From: Ferruginibacter sp.
GTDB lineage: Bacteria; Bacteroidota; Bacteroidia; Chitinophagales; Chitinophagaceae
NCBI GenBank assembly: GCA_019638635.1
Contig: JAHBTM010000005.1
Coordinates: 1 to 64,000 of the forward strand
Direction of reading: 5' to 3'
DNA length: 64,000 bases
This document shows positions 1 to 8,295 of the stretch, in pieces. The stretch's first letter is position 1, and each line of letters opens with the position of its first letter. The notes below the pieces were generated by a model, which was not told the DNA's origin, made no database searches, and saw only the letters and a list, made by a program, of their open reading frames with translations. The position numbers were made by a program, and so were the translations under genes.

Positions 1-128
1 GGCATCCGCATACGAAGGTAATCAGGCCCTACTTCTGTCCATTCCATTTCCAGAAACGTAGCCATGGTATCCGATCCAACCTTTTGTACATCTTCTAACC
101 GTAAATCTTTTTTAAACCATATCATCAT
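1..128 (-). CDS. PaaI-type hotdog thioesterase, N-terminal part (cut by window edge)
   Basis: Translating the complement from 128 gives an N-terminus beginning MMIWFKKDL, followed by LEDVQKVGSDTMATFLEM and a segment ending in RMRMP. This resembles the start of hotdog-fold PaaI/YdiI-type thioesterases, which hydrolyse acyl-CoA thioesters in the cytosol. Only about 42 residues lie inside the window, so the catalytic part is not visible. The ATG at 128-126 overlaps the coaD stop codon in an ATGA arrangement, which implies translational coupling at the distal end of the pruA-pyrR-pyrB-coaD run. The second ATG at 125 is an alternative start. The family call rests on the N-terminal pattern only. 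Confidence 0.6.
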   Translation of the reverse strand, partial: MMIWFKKDLRLEDVQKVGSDTMATFLEMEWTEVGPDYLRMRM

Positions 129-607
129 ATCAAATTTCCGCTTCTAATAGACGCATTCACTGCATCGGGTAAAAACTGTTCCACTGATCCGTTGTTTTTC
201 AACACATCACGTACAAGTGTAGACGCAACGGAAGTATATTGAGGCAAACAGGTAAGGAATATGGTTTCAATGTTACCCTGCAAGCTCCTGTTCATATCGG
301 CAATCGCTTTTTCGTATTCAAAATCGTTCACATAACGAATACCGCGCACGATAAAGTTAGCCTGCACTTCACGGCAGCAATCCACTGTTAACCCTTCGTA
401 AACCACCGCTTCAACCTTGGGGTTGCCGGCATAAATTTCCTGCAGCCAGCGCAACCTTTGTTTTTCGGAAAACATGGGTTGTTTGTTTACATTTCGTCCG
501 ATTCCAATGTATAATTTATCAAAGAGTACGAGTGAACGGTCAATGATATCGGTATGTCCTTTCGTAACAGGATCGAACGTGCCCGGAAAAAGTGCAATTC
601 TGCTCAT
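125..607 (-). CDS. coaD: Pantetheine-phosphate adenylyltransferase (CoaD)
   Basis: This cytosolic enzyme transfers AMP from ATP to 4'-phosphopantetheine, the penultimate step of coenzyme A synthesis. The 160-residue protein has the usual family length. It shows the nucleotidyltransferase motif TFDPVTKGH near residues 10-18, the phosphopantetheine-site segment VRGIRYVNDFEYE in the middle, and YTSVASTLVRD near the C-terminus, the counterpart of the family ISSTxVR motif. The ATG at 607 was chosen because MSRIALFPGTFDP is the conserved N-terminus; the frame stays open further upstream but into pyrB. It begins 7 bases after pyrB and its stop overlaps the next gene by 4 bases, so it is probably co-transcribed with the pyrimidine genes. 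Confidence 0.96.
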   Translation of the reverse strand: MSRIALFPGTFDPVTKGHTDIIDRSLVLFDKLYIGIGRNVNKQPMFSEKQRLRWLQEIYAGNPKVEAVVYEGLTVDCCREVQANFIVRGIRYVNDFEYEKAIADMNRSLQGNIETIFLTCLPQYTSVASTLVRDVLKNNGSVEQFLPDAVNASIRSGNLI

Positions 608-614
608 AATATTA

Positions 615-1550
615 TCAGGAAGTTTTTTTACCTCCGCCCAACAAATATAGCACAGCCATGCGTACAGCCACGCCATTTTCTACCTGTTGCAAGATGATGG
701 AATGTTTGCCATCGGCCACATCGCTGTCAATTTCCACTCCTCTGTTCATTGGGCCCGGATGCAGGATGACGATATCTTTTTGTATTTCATTCAGCAGTGC
801 GGAAGTAACCCCATACACGCGGTTATATTCCCTCAGGGTGGAAAACAATACCTGATTTTGGCGTTCGAGCTGTATGCGAAGCACATTGGCCACATCGCAC
901 CATTGCAATGCCTTTTTCAGATTGTATTCAACACGAATGTTGTGAGTTTCACGTATATAGGTGGGAATTAAAGTAGGCGGGCCGCAAACGGTAACTTCGG
1001 CGCCCATTTTTTTGAGCAGGTAGATATTGCTCATCGCCACTCTGGAATGTTGTATATCGCCAATGATTGCAATCTTTTTACCTTCCAGGGTTCCGATTTT
1101 TTCGCGGATAGAGAATGCATCAAGCAGTGCCTGGGTGGGATGCTCATTTATGCCATCGCCTGCATTGATGATGGCGGTATTGGGCAAATGCTTCGCCAGA
1201 AAATGAGGTGCGCCGCTGCTTGCATGGCGCATGACCACCATATCCACTTTCATGCTCAGGATATTGTTCACCGTATCTAACAGGGTTTCGCCTTTAGACA
1301 CGGAGGATCCGGATGCGGAAAAGTTGATGGTATCAGCACTCAGTCTTTTCTCTGCCAATTCAAATGATATACGTGTGCGTGTAGAATTTTCGTAAAAAAG
1401 GTTTACGATGGTTACCTCACGCAGGGAAGGCACTTTTTTAATAGGCCGTTGTAATACTTCCTTGAATTGGGTTGCGGTAGATAAAATAGTTTCAATATCC
1501 TGAGAGGTGAGATCTTTAATGCCCAGTAGATGTGGTGTGGATAGTTGCAT
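615..1550 (-). CDS. pyrB: Aspartate carbamoyltransferase catalytic subunit (PyrB)
   Basis: PyrB condenses carbamoyl phosphate with aspartate, the committed step of pyrimidine synthesis. The 311-residue protein has the carbamoyl-phosphate loop in FYENSTRTRISFE (about residues 52-64), the mobile SSVSKGET loop, the RHASSGAP segment, the NAGDGINEHPTQALLD signature and the C-terminal HPGPMNRGVEI loop, so all active-site elements are present. No pyrI regulatory subunit lies beside it. The ATG at 1550 is 12 bases after pyrR. A TAACTTTG box at 1565-1558 overlaps the pyrR stop codon and sits 7 bases before this ATG, so pyrB may also have its own promoter. Confidence 0.97.
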   Translation of the reverse strand: MQLSTPHLLGIKDLTSQDIETILSTATQFKEVLQRPIKKVPSLREVTIVNLFYENSTRTRISFELAEKRLSADTINFSASGSSVSKGETLLDTVNNILSMKVDMVVMRHASSGAPHFLAKHLPNTAIINAGDGINEHPTQALLDAFSIREKIGTLEGKKIAIIGDIQHSRVAMSNIYLLKKMGAEVTVCGPPTLIPTYIRETHNIRVEYNLKKALQWCDVANVLRIQLERQNQVLFSTLREYNRVYGVTSALLNEIQKDIVILHPGPMNRGVEIDSDVADGKHSIILQQVENGVAVRMAVLYLLGGGKKTS

Positions 1551-1557
1551 TAAAAAA

Positions 1558-1565
1558 CAAAGTTA
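1558..1565 (-). promoter_or_regulatory. Possible internal -7 promoter box for pyrB
   Basis: TAACTTTG matches the Bacteroidota -7 consensus TAnnTTTG. Its first three bases are the pyrR stop codon and it ends 7 bases before the pyrB ATG. No -33 element is obvious, so it could be chance. Confidence 0.35.
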
Positions 1566-2096
1566 TTGCATTTTATCATCAAATCGAACAACTTGAATGC
1601 CTGTATTGCCCTCTTTCAGGAGTTTTATTTTCTCACGGGAAGCGGTTGAGGGCGTAATGCCCCTGTAATCCGCCTGTATGGGAAACTGCCGGTGTTCGGC
1701 CCTGTCTACCAATACACACAATTCTACCTTACCCGGTCGCCCATAGTCCAGCAATACATCCAGCGCGGCTTTAATCGTTCTGCCGGTAAACAACACATCA
1801 TCCACCAACAGAATATGTTTATCATCTACAGAAAAAGGCAGGTTCATTTTATCGGGTTGCAGAATTTGTTTGTGTAAATCATCTCTGTAGAAAGTAATAT
1901 CTATTTGGCCGTAATCCGGTTGGGCGCCTTTTACGGAACGACAGATGGCTTCATACAAGGCTTCCGCAACCACCACTCCTCCCTGTTGAATGCCCACGAT
2001 GGCTGTATTCGACATATCGGGCCTGCGCCCAAGGATTTCCTGAGCCAGAGTTTCAATACAATTACGAAATGCCTGATGTGTCAGAATAACTTCCAC
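1563..2096 (-). CDS. pyrR: PyrR: bifunctional pyr regulator / uracil phosphoribosyltransferase
   Basis: PyrR proteins are PRTase-fold proteins that make UMP from uracil and PRPP and, in many bacteria, bind pyr mRNA to control transcription. The PRPP loop is clear in HILLVDDVLFTGRTIKAALD, and TAIVGIQQGGVVVAEALYE is the usual beta-strand and loop near the N-terminus. The nearest in-frame ATG upstream (2186) would give a 78-base overlap with pruA, and the first internal ATG would delete conserved residues. A GTG at 2096, giving MEVILTHQAF and 177 residues, is the best start; a TTG at 2105 is the alternative. It starts 11 bases after pruA and ends 12 bases before pyrB. RNA-binding control was not demonstrated: no pyr attenuator was seen. 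Confidence 0.85.
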   Translation of the reverse strand: MEVILTHQAFRNCIETLAQEILGRRPDMSNTAIVGIQQGGVVVAEALYEAICRSVKGAQPDYGQIDITFYRDDLHKQILQPDKMNLPFSVDDKHILLVDDVLFTGRTIKAALDVLLDYGRPGKVELCVLVDRAEHRQFPIQADYRGITPSTASREKIKLLKEGNTGIQVVRFDDKMQ

Positions 2097-2107
2097 CGGA
2101 TACAAAT

Positions 2108-3742
2108 TTATTTTTCCTGCAGGAACGGATAACGGTAATCTACCGGAGGCACAAACGTTTCCTTTATAGTACGCGCACTCAGCCAACGGTACAGGTTAAG
2201 CGCACTTCCAGCCTTATCATTGGTACCACTGGCCCTGGCACCACCAAAAGGTTGTTGCCCCACTACCGCACCGGTGGGTTTATCGTTGATATAAAAATTA
2301 CCTGCCGCATTCCTTAATTTGTTTACTGCCAGTTCAACCGCATAACGATCTGTTGCAATCACCGCGCCTGTTAAAGCATAGGGTGATGTAGAATCAACCA
2401 GCTTGAGGGTTTCTTCAAATTTATTTTCATCATACACATACATGGTGAGTATTGGCCCGAACAACTCTTCGCACATGGTTACATATTTCGGATCAGCAGC
2501 TTCTATCAGTGTAGGTTCAATGAAATAGCCTTTTGATTTATCACACGTTCCACCGGCAAGTACTTTTGCCCCGCTGTTGCGTTTGCGCGCGTTTTTAATA
2601 TAACCTTCGAGTTTGTCAAAACTTTTCTCATCAATAACTGCGTTGATAAAATTGGTAAAATCTTCCACCGTTCCCATTTTCATGGTGCCCATGGCGGCAA
2701 TAAGTTTTGTTTTAATTTCTTTCGCCAGGTTAGACGGTATATATGCCCTGGATGCAGCCGAACATTTTTGTCCCTGGTATTCAAATGCCCCACGGGCCAA
2801 TGCGGCTACTACTACATCCGGATCGGCAGATTTATGTGCCAATACAAAATCTTTTCCGCCGGTTTCCCCTACAATGCGTGGATAGGATTTATAGATGGGT
2901 GTATTTTTTCCGATGGTTTCCCACATCCTGTTGAATACGCCGGTGCTACCAGTAAAGTGTAGTCCTGCAAAATCAGGATGATTGAAACACACTTCACCCA
3001 TGGTGGGGCCATCAACGTACACCAAGTTAATCACACCCGCTGGCAATCCCGCCTCCATCAATACTCGCATGCACATTTGTGCGCTGTACACTTGTGTATT
3101 GGCACATTTCCAAACTACTACGTTACCACACATGGCGGCGCTGGTGGGCAGATTTCCCCCAATGGCAGTAAAGTTGAAGGGCGTGAGTGCGAACACAAAA
3201 CCTTCGAGGGGACGATACTCCATGCGGTTGTACACCCCCGGACCGCTCACCGGTTGCTGGCGATAAATTTCGCTTAGGAAGTGAACGTTGAAACGAAGGA
3301 AATCAATCAGTTCACAAGCGCTGTCAATTTCCGCCTGATATACATTTTTGCTTTGTCCGAGCATGGTGGTACCATTGATATACGGACGATATTTCGTAGC
3401 CAGCAAATCGGCTGCTTTCAGGAAGATATTGGCACGATTTTCCCAACTCATGGCCGCCCATTTATCTTTCGCTTTGAGCGCTGACTGAATGGCTTTTTTT
3501 ACATGCGATGCATCACCGGCATGGAATGTACCCAACACATGTTTTAGTTCATGTGGCGGACGGATGTCTATGGTTTTACCCGTTCTCACTTCCTCACCTC
3601 CAATGTACATTGGCACATCAATCTTCTGCGATTTCAGTTCTTTCAGTGCATTCTTCAATGCGGCCTTTTCAGGGCTTCCGGGTGCATAATTCAATACCGG
3701 TTCATTCGCCGGTAATGGGTAGTAAAAATCTCCGTACAACAT
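2108..3742 (-). CDS. pruA: L-glutamate gamma-semialdehyde (P5C) dehydrogenase
   Basis: This NAD-dependent aldehyde dehydrogenase oxidises glutamate semialdehyde to glutamate, the second step of proline catabolism. At 544 residues it matches the single-domain bacterial and mitochondrial form rather than the bifunctional PutA. The general-base Glu293 sits in VGETGGKDF and the nucleophile Cys327 in EYQGQKCSAASRAYIP; TPFNFTAIGGNLP and LHFTGSTGVFNRMW form the Rossmann cofactor region. No proline dehydrogenase gene is adjacent. The ATG at 3742 lies 54 bases downstream of the prfB stop, and pyrR follows after 11 bases, so a mixed operon is possible. No promoter box is evident just upstream. Confidence 0.96.
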   Translation of the reverse strand: MLYGDFYYPLPANEPVLNYAPGSPEKAALKNALKELKSQKIDVPMYIGGEEVRTGKTIDIRPPHELKHVLGTFHAGDASHVKKAIQSALKAKDKWAAMSWENRANIFLKAADLLATKYRPYINGTTMLGQSKNVYQAEIDSACELIDFLRFNVHFLSEIYRQQPVSGPGVYNRMEYRPLEGFVFALTPFNFTAIGGNLPTSAAMCGNVVVWKCANTQVYSAQMCMRVLMEAGLPAGVINLVYVDGPTMGEVCFNHPDFAGLHFTGSTGVFNRMWETIGKNTPIYKSYPRIVGETGGKDFVLAHKSADPDVVVAALARGAFEYQGQKCSAASRAYIPSNLAKEIKTKLIAAMGTMKMGTVEDFTNFINAVIDEKSFDKLEGYIKNARKRNSGAKVLAGGTCDKSKGYFIEPTLIEAADPKYVTMCEELFGPILTMYVYDENKFEETLKLVDSTSPYALTGAVIATDRYAVELAVNKLRNAAGNFYINDKPTGAVVGQQPFGGARASGTNDKAGSALNLYRWLSARTIKETFVPPVDYRYPFLQEK

Positions 3743-3796
3743 ATTTTTTCGTTTTTGCTGTTTGCAATGTAATTATTTGAGGCGACAAATCCGGCT

Positions 3797-4895
3797 TTAC
3801 TGTCCGGAATCTGCTTCCTTTTCACTCATCAGGTATGCTTTGATGAAACCGTCTAGTTCACCATCCATCACAGGCCCTACGTTACCTACTTCAAAATCGG
3901 TACGGTGGTCTTTGATCATTTTATACGGATGAAACACATACGACCGGATCTGGCTGCCCCATTCAATCTTCTTTTTATTGGCATTGGCGGCATCGCGCAG
4001 TTCATTCCTTTTTCTGAGTTCTTCTTCGTACAAACGGCTTTTCAGCATTTGCATCGCTTTTTCGCGGTTCGCCAACTGACTGCGTTCGGTTTGGCACACT
4101 ACCACAATACCGGTGGGGATGTGTGTGAGGAACACTTTGGTTTCCACTTTATTCACATTCTGGCCACCGGCGCCTCCACTGCGTGCCGTTTCCATTTTTA
4201 CATCAGATTCTTTCACCTCAATTTCAATACTGTCATCTACTAACGGATATACGTGTACGCTGGCGAATGATGTATGACGACGGGCATTGCTATCGAAAGG
4301 AGATATACGCACCAATCGGTGTACGCCACTTTCTGCTTTCAGAAAACCGTAGGCAAACGGACCGTCGAACTGGTACGTACAGGCTTTAATTCCTGCGCCA
4401 TCCCCCCATTGCCAGTCGAGTTCGGTTACTTTCCATCCCTGTTTTTCACCGTACATCCTATACATGCGGGCAAGCATTTCAGCCCAATCCTGGCTTTCCG
4501 TTCCACCCGCGCCGCTGTTGATTTCCATCACCGCAGGCAATGCATCTGCCGGATCATTGAGGGTACTTTTAAACTCCGCATCCTCAATAAACTGTACTGC
4601 CTGTTGATGGGCGGCACGTACTTCTTCCTCTTCGGCCTCACCTTCCTTCCAGAAATCGAACAACACGGCAAAATCTTCTACCGATGTTTCCACTTCGTGA
4701 AACAAATCCACCCAGTATTCGTTTACCTTAATGTCTTTGAGAATAGCCGTGGCACGGGCGTTGTCATCCCAGAAACCCGGCGACAGGGAAAGTTGTTTAT
4801 CGTTTTCAATTTTAGCTTGACGGTTAGGGACGTCAAAGAAACCTCCTCAAGACCAACAAACGGTCTCTCATATCCTTAATTTGTTCTGCTGTCAT
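3797..4895 (-). CDS. prfB: Peptide chain release factor 2, expressed by programmed +1 frameshift
   Basis: RF2 ends translation at UGA and UAA. Reading starts at ATG 4895 and gives a 20-residue zero-frame peptide ending LRRFL, then an in-frame TGA at 4835-4833. Skipping one base at CTT-T continues as [12 protein letters not shown] and joins the main frame, giving 365 residues, the normal RF2 length. The anticodon-like SPF tripeptide (RISPFDS) and the catalytic GGQ ([13 protein letters not shown]) are both present, so this is RF2 and not RF1. A TACCTTTG box ends 4 bases before the ATG. Annotation starting at the internal ATG 4711 would miss about 60 N-terminal residues. Confidence 0.97.
4833..4850 (-). 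promoter_or_regulatory. prfB programmed +1 frameshift site
   Basis: The mRNA reads TTG AGG AGG TTT CTT TGA C. It combines a Shine-Dalgarno-like AGGAGG, the slippery CTT and the weak TGA-C stop context, the arrangement known for RF2 autoregulation: low RF2 slows termination at TGA and lets ribosomes shift forward. Confidence 0.95.
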
Positions 4896-4899
4896 GCCG

Positions 4900-4907
4900 C
4901 AAAGGTA
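4900..4907 (-). promoter_or_regulatory. -7 promoter box of prfB, four bases before ATG
   Basis: TACCTTTG fits TAnnTTTG exactly and is followed by CGGC and then the ATG. If transcription starts about 5-7 bases after the box, the mRNA is leaderless or nearly so. Confidence 0.6.
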
Positions 4908-4945
4908 TTCGTTTTTTTAATGTGATGAAAACCGAATAATTTCAG

Positions 4946-4961
4946 GTATCATATTTGATAC
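4946..4961 (+). repeat. 6-bp inverted repeat around the promoter of the AsmA-like gene
   Basis: GTATCA, a 4-base TATT loop and TGATAC form a perfect inverted repeat that overlaps a near-consensus -7 box (CATATTTG, 4950-4957). It could be an operator or simply chance. Confidence 0.35.
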
Positions 4962-4969
4962 ATGAAGGC

Positions 4970-6634
4970 ATGAGTGAAAGAAAAACCGTCATAGAAACCG
5001 AAGTACGAACAAAGCCATTTTGGAAACGCAACTGGATATGGTGGATGACCGGAGGGGTTGTATTGGCCTTTATTGCATGGAATGTGTATAAAAAACAAAT
5101 TATACGCAACGAACTTGGACGTTTGGTTGAAAAAAAATCACAGGGTTTGTATCAAGTTGCATACGATAGTTTGCTCCTGGATGAAGTCAGCGGCAGGCTA
5201 CATGCAAAAAACATACGTGTGTTTTATGATTCGCTGGTATTTGAATCGTTGGAGAAAAAACCGTCAATGCTCTTGGATATACATATCAGCAGCTTAGAAG
5301 TGGAAGGTGTAAAAACACCCAAAGCACTGATACATCAGTCAATTGACGGACGTGTGGTGAAACTGCTACAACCGAAAATTAAAATCATCTATACGGGAAC
5401 GCATACACGCGTGAGTCCGGACAAAGAAATATACGAACAAATTCTTGGCGATTTAAAATCCATTCAACTTGATTCATTTCTTATAGTGGATGCACGTCTT
5501 AGCACATCTATGCTGAATGATTCCACCAGGCGACAGTTTCTCATACAACATGTAGATATTGGTTTGAAGGATATTGTTGTAAAGGGTGATGAAGTACCCG
5601 ACAGTACCAGGATTTTATTTTCAAAATCAGTGTGGGTACAATGTGGCGCATTTGACTGGAGTATGTCCGGTACGCCCTATCAAATGCGTGCCGACAGCCT
5701 GTACCTGCATTCCGACCCGGGGTGGATTTATATTCAGGGTTTTCACCTTAAACCCCAATGGAATGAGGACGAATTTGCTAAACGGCACACCTATCAAACA
5801 GACCGGTTCGATTTTTCTTTTCATGACATCTTTTTCAACGGTGTAAACATGCATGCGCTGATGAACGAAGAAATTCTAGTGGATCATATTGAAGTGCAGA
5901 AAGCGGATTTAAAAATTTACCGCGATTTGAATATTCCGCGCGACAGCCTCATCCGTACCGGTAAATACCCACACCAACAATTGGTGAAAGTGGGCATACC
6001 GCTGAATGTGCATCGTCTTACTTTAAAAAACACATACGTTGAATACAAGGAAAAAAATCAGCGTACCCAAATGAAAGGAAAAGTTCATTTCCATCATACC
6101 CTGGCCAACATTCATTACCTCAGCAATATCCGTGACTCTACTGCAGTTCATCCTTACATGGACGCCGATATTTCCACTCGATTTTTAAACAAATCACCGT
6201 TCAATGTTCGCTGGCGTTTTCATTTATTTGATACTGCGGGCAACTTTAACATACAGGCTCAACTGGGCAGTATGCCGGCCACGGAACTCAACTCGATTAC
6301 GAAACCCATGGGACCAGCCTCTGTGGCGGCAGGACAAATAAACGGTTTAAACATTGAGTTCAAAGGCAACAACCACCAACTCACCGGCACGGTTCAATTT
6401 TTATACAATAAACTGAAAATTGAAGTGTTGAAGAAAGATGAAAGCAAAGGTGGTTTGAAAAAGCGTGGACTGGCTACTTTTCTGGCGAACATCATTGTAA
6501 AAAATCAAAACCCGACCGGCAAACAAGACCCTGTGGTGGTGGAAATACACGAAAAGCGAGACATCAACCGTTCGATATTTGCATTGATTTGGAAAGGTAT
6601 TTTCAATGGTGTAAAACAAACGGCAGGAATGTAA
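4970..6634 (+). CDS. AsmA/DUF748-like inner-membrane-anchored envelope protein (tentative)
   Basis: The 554-residue protein has a short charged cytoplasmic N-terminus, one strongly hydrophobic segment at about residues 20-38 (WIWWMTGGVVLAFIAW) and a long soluble remainder rich in beta-strand-like stretches. That layout, and motifs such as LLLDEVSGRLHAKNIRV and a C-terminal VVEIHEKRDINRSIFALIWKGIFNG, resemble AsmA/YhdP/DUF748-type proteins, which span the periplasm and are linked to lipid transport or outer-membrane maintenance. I do not recognise it as a named gene. The ATG at 4970 is preferred; a TTG at 4955 would add five residues. It diverges from prfB and no partner gene follows. Confidence 0.55.
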   Translation: MSERKTVIETEVRTKPFWKRNWIWWMTGGVVLAFIAWNVYKKQIIRNELGRLVEKKSQGLYQVAYDSLLLDEVSGRLHAKNIRVFYDSLVFESLEKKPSMLLDIHISSLEVEGVKTPKALIHQSIDGRVVKLLQPKIKIIYTGTHTRVSPDKEIYEQILGDLKSIQLDSFLIVDARLSTSMLNDSTRRQFLIQHVDIGLKDIVVKGDEVPDSTRILFSKSVWVQCGAFDWSMSGTPYQMRADSLYLHSDPGWIYIQGFHLKPQWNEDEFAKRHTYQTDRFDFSFHDIFFNGVNMHALMNEEILVDHIEVQKADLKIYRDLNIPRDSLIRTGKYPHQQLVKVGIPLNVHRLTLKNTYVEYKEKNQRTQMKGKVHFHHTLANIHYLSNIRDSTAVHPYMDADISTRFLNKSPFNVRWRFHLFDTAGNFNIQAQLGSMPATELNSITKPMGPASVAAGQINGLNIEFKGNNHQLTGTVQFLYNKLKIEVLKKDESKGGLKKRGLATFLANIIVKNQNPTGKQDPVVVEIHEKRDINRSIFALIWKGIFNGVKQTAGM

Positions 6635-6710
6635 CGTTTAGGCGTAAACGAAATGAACAATAGCGTCATAATATTTGCCCCTTGGGTTACTCCTCTTCTT
6701 TTTCTGCATA

Positions 6711-6740
6711 AAAAAAGCGGCCATACAGGATGACCGCTTT
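6711..6740 (-). terminator. Rho-independent terminator of the OmpA gene
   Basis: On the minus strand an 11-bp stem (AAAGCGGTCAT pairing with ATGGCCGCTTT, one G-T wobble) closes a 5-base loop and is followed by a run of T. It lies about 20 bases after the stop codon of the OmpA gene. Confidence 0.85.
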
Positions 6741-6761
6741 CCGATTTATTTATAATAATGA

Positions 6762-7634
6762 TTACTTCTTGGGTTCGAGTAACTTAAAGAATTGATCCAG
6801 TTGTGGTAGGATAACGATGCGGGTGCGTCTGTTTGCAGCTTTGCCGGCAGACGTAGCATTATCTGCCACAGGTACATATTCACCACGACCCGCAGCAGCC
6901 ATTTTAGAAGGTTCTAAACCATATGTTTTTTGAAGTAAGCGTACTACAGTGGTTGCGCGCTTCACACTTAAATCCCAGTTGTCAATCAATTGACCCGAAC
7001 CGTTATACGGCACATTATCGGTATGCCCTTCCACCATAAACTCAATATCCGGTTGGTTCTTTAATACTTTGGCCACTTTGCCCAATACTTCGCTGGCACG
7101 AGGCGTAATTTCATACTTACCGCTTTGGAAGAGCAATTTATCAGAGATATCGATATACACCACTCCTTTATCTACTTTAATGTTGATGTCTTCGTCACTC
7201 ATATTTCCGATAGCGCCTTTCAGGTTGGTGACCAGCGCGAGGTTGAGGGAATCTTTACGGGCGATAGCTGATTGCAAATCCTGAATATAGGCATCTTTTG
7301 CACCGATATTATCCAACGATTTACGGATACTTTCAGCCTGAGAACTGCTGAGCACAGACAGGTTCTCCAGTTGCTTCAGGGCCTGATTGTTGTTTTCCTT
7401 CAGGAAGTCAATTTGTTTTTTCAATGCGGCAATATCGCTTTCAAGCAATGCCTTCTTCATTAATTCGTCGGCATTTTTGGTGTTACATTCAGCCAGTTGT
7501 TGTTGCAAGCGGGTGTTTTCTGTTTCAAGCACTACGTACTTTTCCTTCTCAGCCTGCATGGCTTTTTTACTTACACAAGAGGAAAAAGCAACTGTACTCA
7601 GCACACCGGCTATCACTAAAGGGTAGATTTTCAT
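6762..7634 (-). CDS. OmpA-family peptidoglycan-binding lipoprotein
   Basis: The 290-residue protein has a lipoprotein signal with lipobox FSSC (Cys20), a long heptad-rich coiled coil from about residue 30 to 140, and a C-terminal OmpA domain. The OmpA domain contains the peptidoglycan-binding signature EFMVEGHTDN and the conserved NRRTRI near the end. Such proteins tether the outer membrane to peptidoglycan. Coiled coil plus OmpA without a beta barrel is common in Bacteroidota. The gene is monocistronic: TATCTTTG lies at 7664-7657 upstream and a strong terminator follows. Length and domains look intact. Confidence 0.9.
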   Translation of the reverse strand: MKIYPLVIAGVLSTVAFSSCVSKKAMQAEKEKYVVLETENTRLQQQLAECNTKNADELMKKALLESDIAALKKQIDFLKENNNQALKQLENLSVLSSSQAESIRKSLDNIGAKDAYIQDLQSAIARKDSLNLALVTNLKGAIGNMSDEDINIKVDKGVVYIDISDKLLFQSGKYEITPRASEVLGKVAKVLKNQPDIEFMVEGHTDNVPYNGSGQLIDNWDLSVKRATTVVRLLQKTYGLEPSKMAAAGRGEYVPVADNATSAGKAANRRTRIVILPQLDQFFKLLEPKK

Positions 7635-7656
7635 ACACGTTCATTTTTGGTTTGTG

Positions 7657-7664
7657 CAAAGATA
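7657..7664 (-). promoter_or_regulatory. -7 promoter box of the OmpA lipoprotein gene
   Basis: TATCTTTG matches TAnnTTTG and lies 22 bases before the ATG at 7634, leaving a short untranslated leader. Confidence 0.5.
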
Positions 7665-7728
7665 ACTTTCAAATAATGGTACTTAAAATTTTCGTGCTAA
7701 ACTATGTTAAATGAACGTTAGAAAATGT

Positions 7729-8193
7729 TTAGTCTTGTTGCATCATCTCTAAAACCGGTTGATAATTCACCCAGGCTGTATCTAAATCAATCATGCCGGA
7801 TTTAAAAAATGTTATCATTTGTGGCCAGTGGTCTTTATTGTAGATATTCACATTGGGTAAGAAGGTGAATAGACGCATCAGGCAAACTTCGTTTTTCCAG
7901 AATGATTTGTCGGCCAGCCATTCCACTTCAGATTGGCTGTTCATATCCGCCATCATTTTTTGTAACACTTCAAACATAGTATCCCGCACATGGGGTTGGG
8001 TTTCGAGTAACAACACTGAAACCGTTGCCTGATTATTTTCTACATCCAGTACAAACCTGATTTTTTTGACACCGGTTTTATAATTCACCCAATGTACGCG
8101 TTCGCCGCTGGCAGAAGGCACGGGTTGCATATACTTCCCGAAGGTTGTCCAGAATTCGGAACGGAGCCTGGCGGCTTCTTCTTTAGTGTACAT
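7729..8193 (-). CDS. DUF4268 domain protein
   Basis: The 154-residue protein opens with MYTKEEAARLRSEFWTTFGK, the typical start of stand-alone DUF4268 proteins in Bacteroidota, and contains KIRFVLDVENNQATVSVLL in the middle and LFTFLPNVNIYNKDHWPQM near the end. The family is of unknown function; in some proteins the domain is fused to nuclease-like or restriction-type modules, which hints at DNA metabolism but proves nothing here. It has no signal peptide or membrane segment. It diverges from the toxin-antitoxin pair next to it. No clear promoter box was seen upstream. Confidence 0.75.
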   Translation of the reverse strand: MYTKEEAARLRSEFWTTFGKYMQPVPSASGERVHWVNYKTGVKKIRFVLDVENNQATVSVLLLETQPHVRDTMFEVLQKMMADMNSQSEVEWLADKSFWKNEVCLMRLFTFLPNVNIYNKDHWPQMITFFKSGMIDLDTAWVNYQPVLEMMQQD

Positions 8194-8216
8194 ATATTCA
8201 ATTTTGATACCGCAGC

Positions 8217-8231
8217 GTTGTACGTATGCGG
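8217..8231 (+). repeat. Left arm of the 15-bp inverted repeat flanking the toxin-antitoxin pair
   Basis: GTTGTACGTATGCGG here is the exact reverse complement of 8961-8975. The two arms enclose a 759-base segment carrying only the antitoxin and toxin genes. Further TACGTAT copies lie at 8253-8259 and 8276-8282 before the antitoxin start and may be operator half-sites. Confidence 0.8.
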
Positions 8232-8295
8232 TTGTTTACAATATTTGATTATTACGTATTGAAGTATCACATTTGTACGTATAAAGTCAAAAAAT

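Noticed and set aside
4711..4713. Start of prfB at the internal ATG 4711
   Set aside because: It would delete the conserved RF2 N-terminal domain; the upstream frame with the CTT-TGA shift gives the normal 365 residues.
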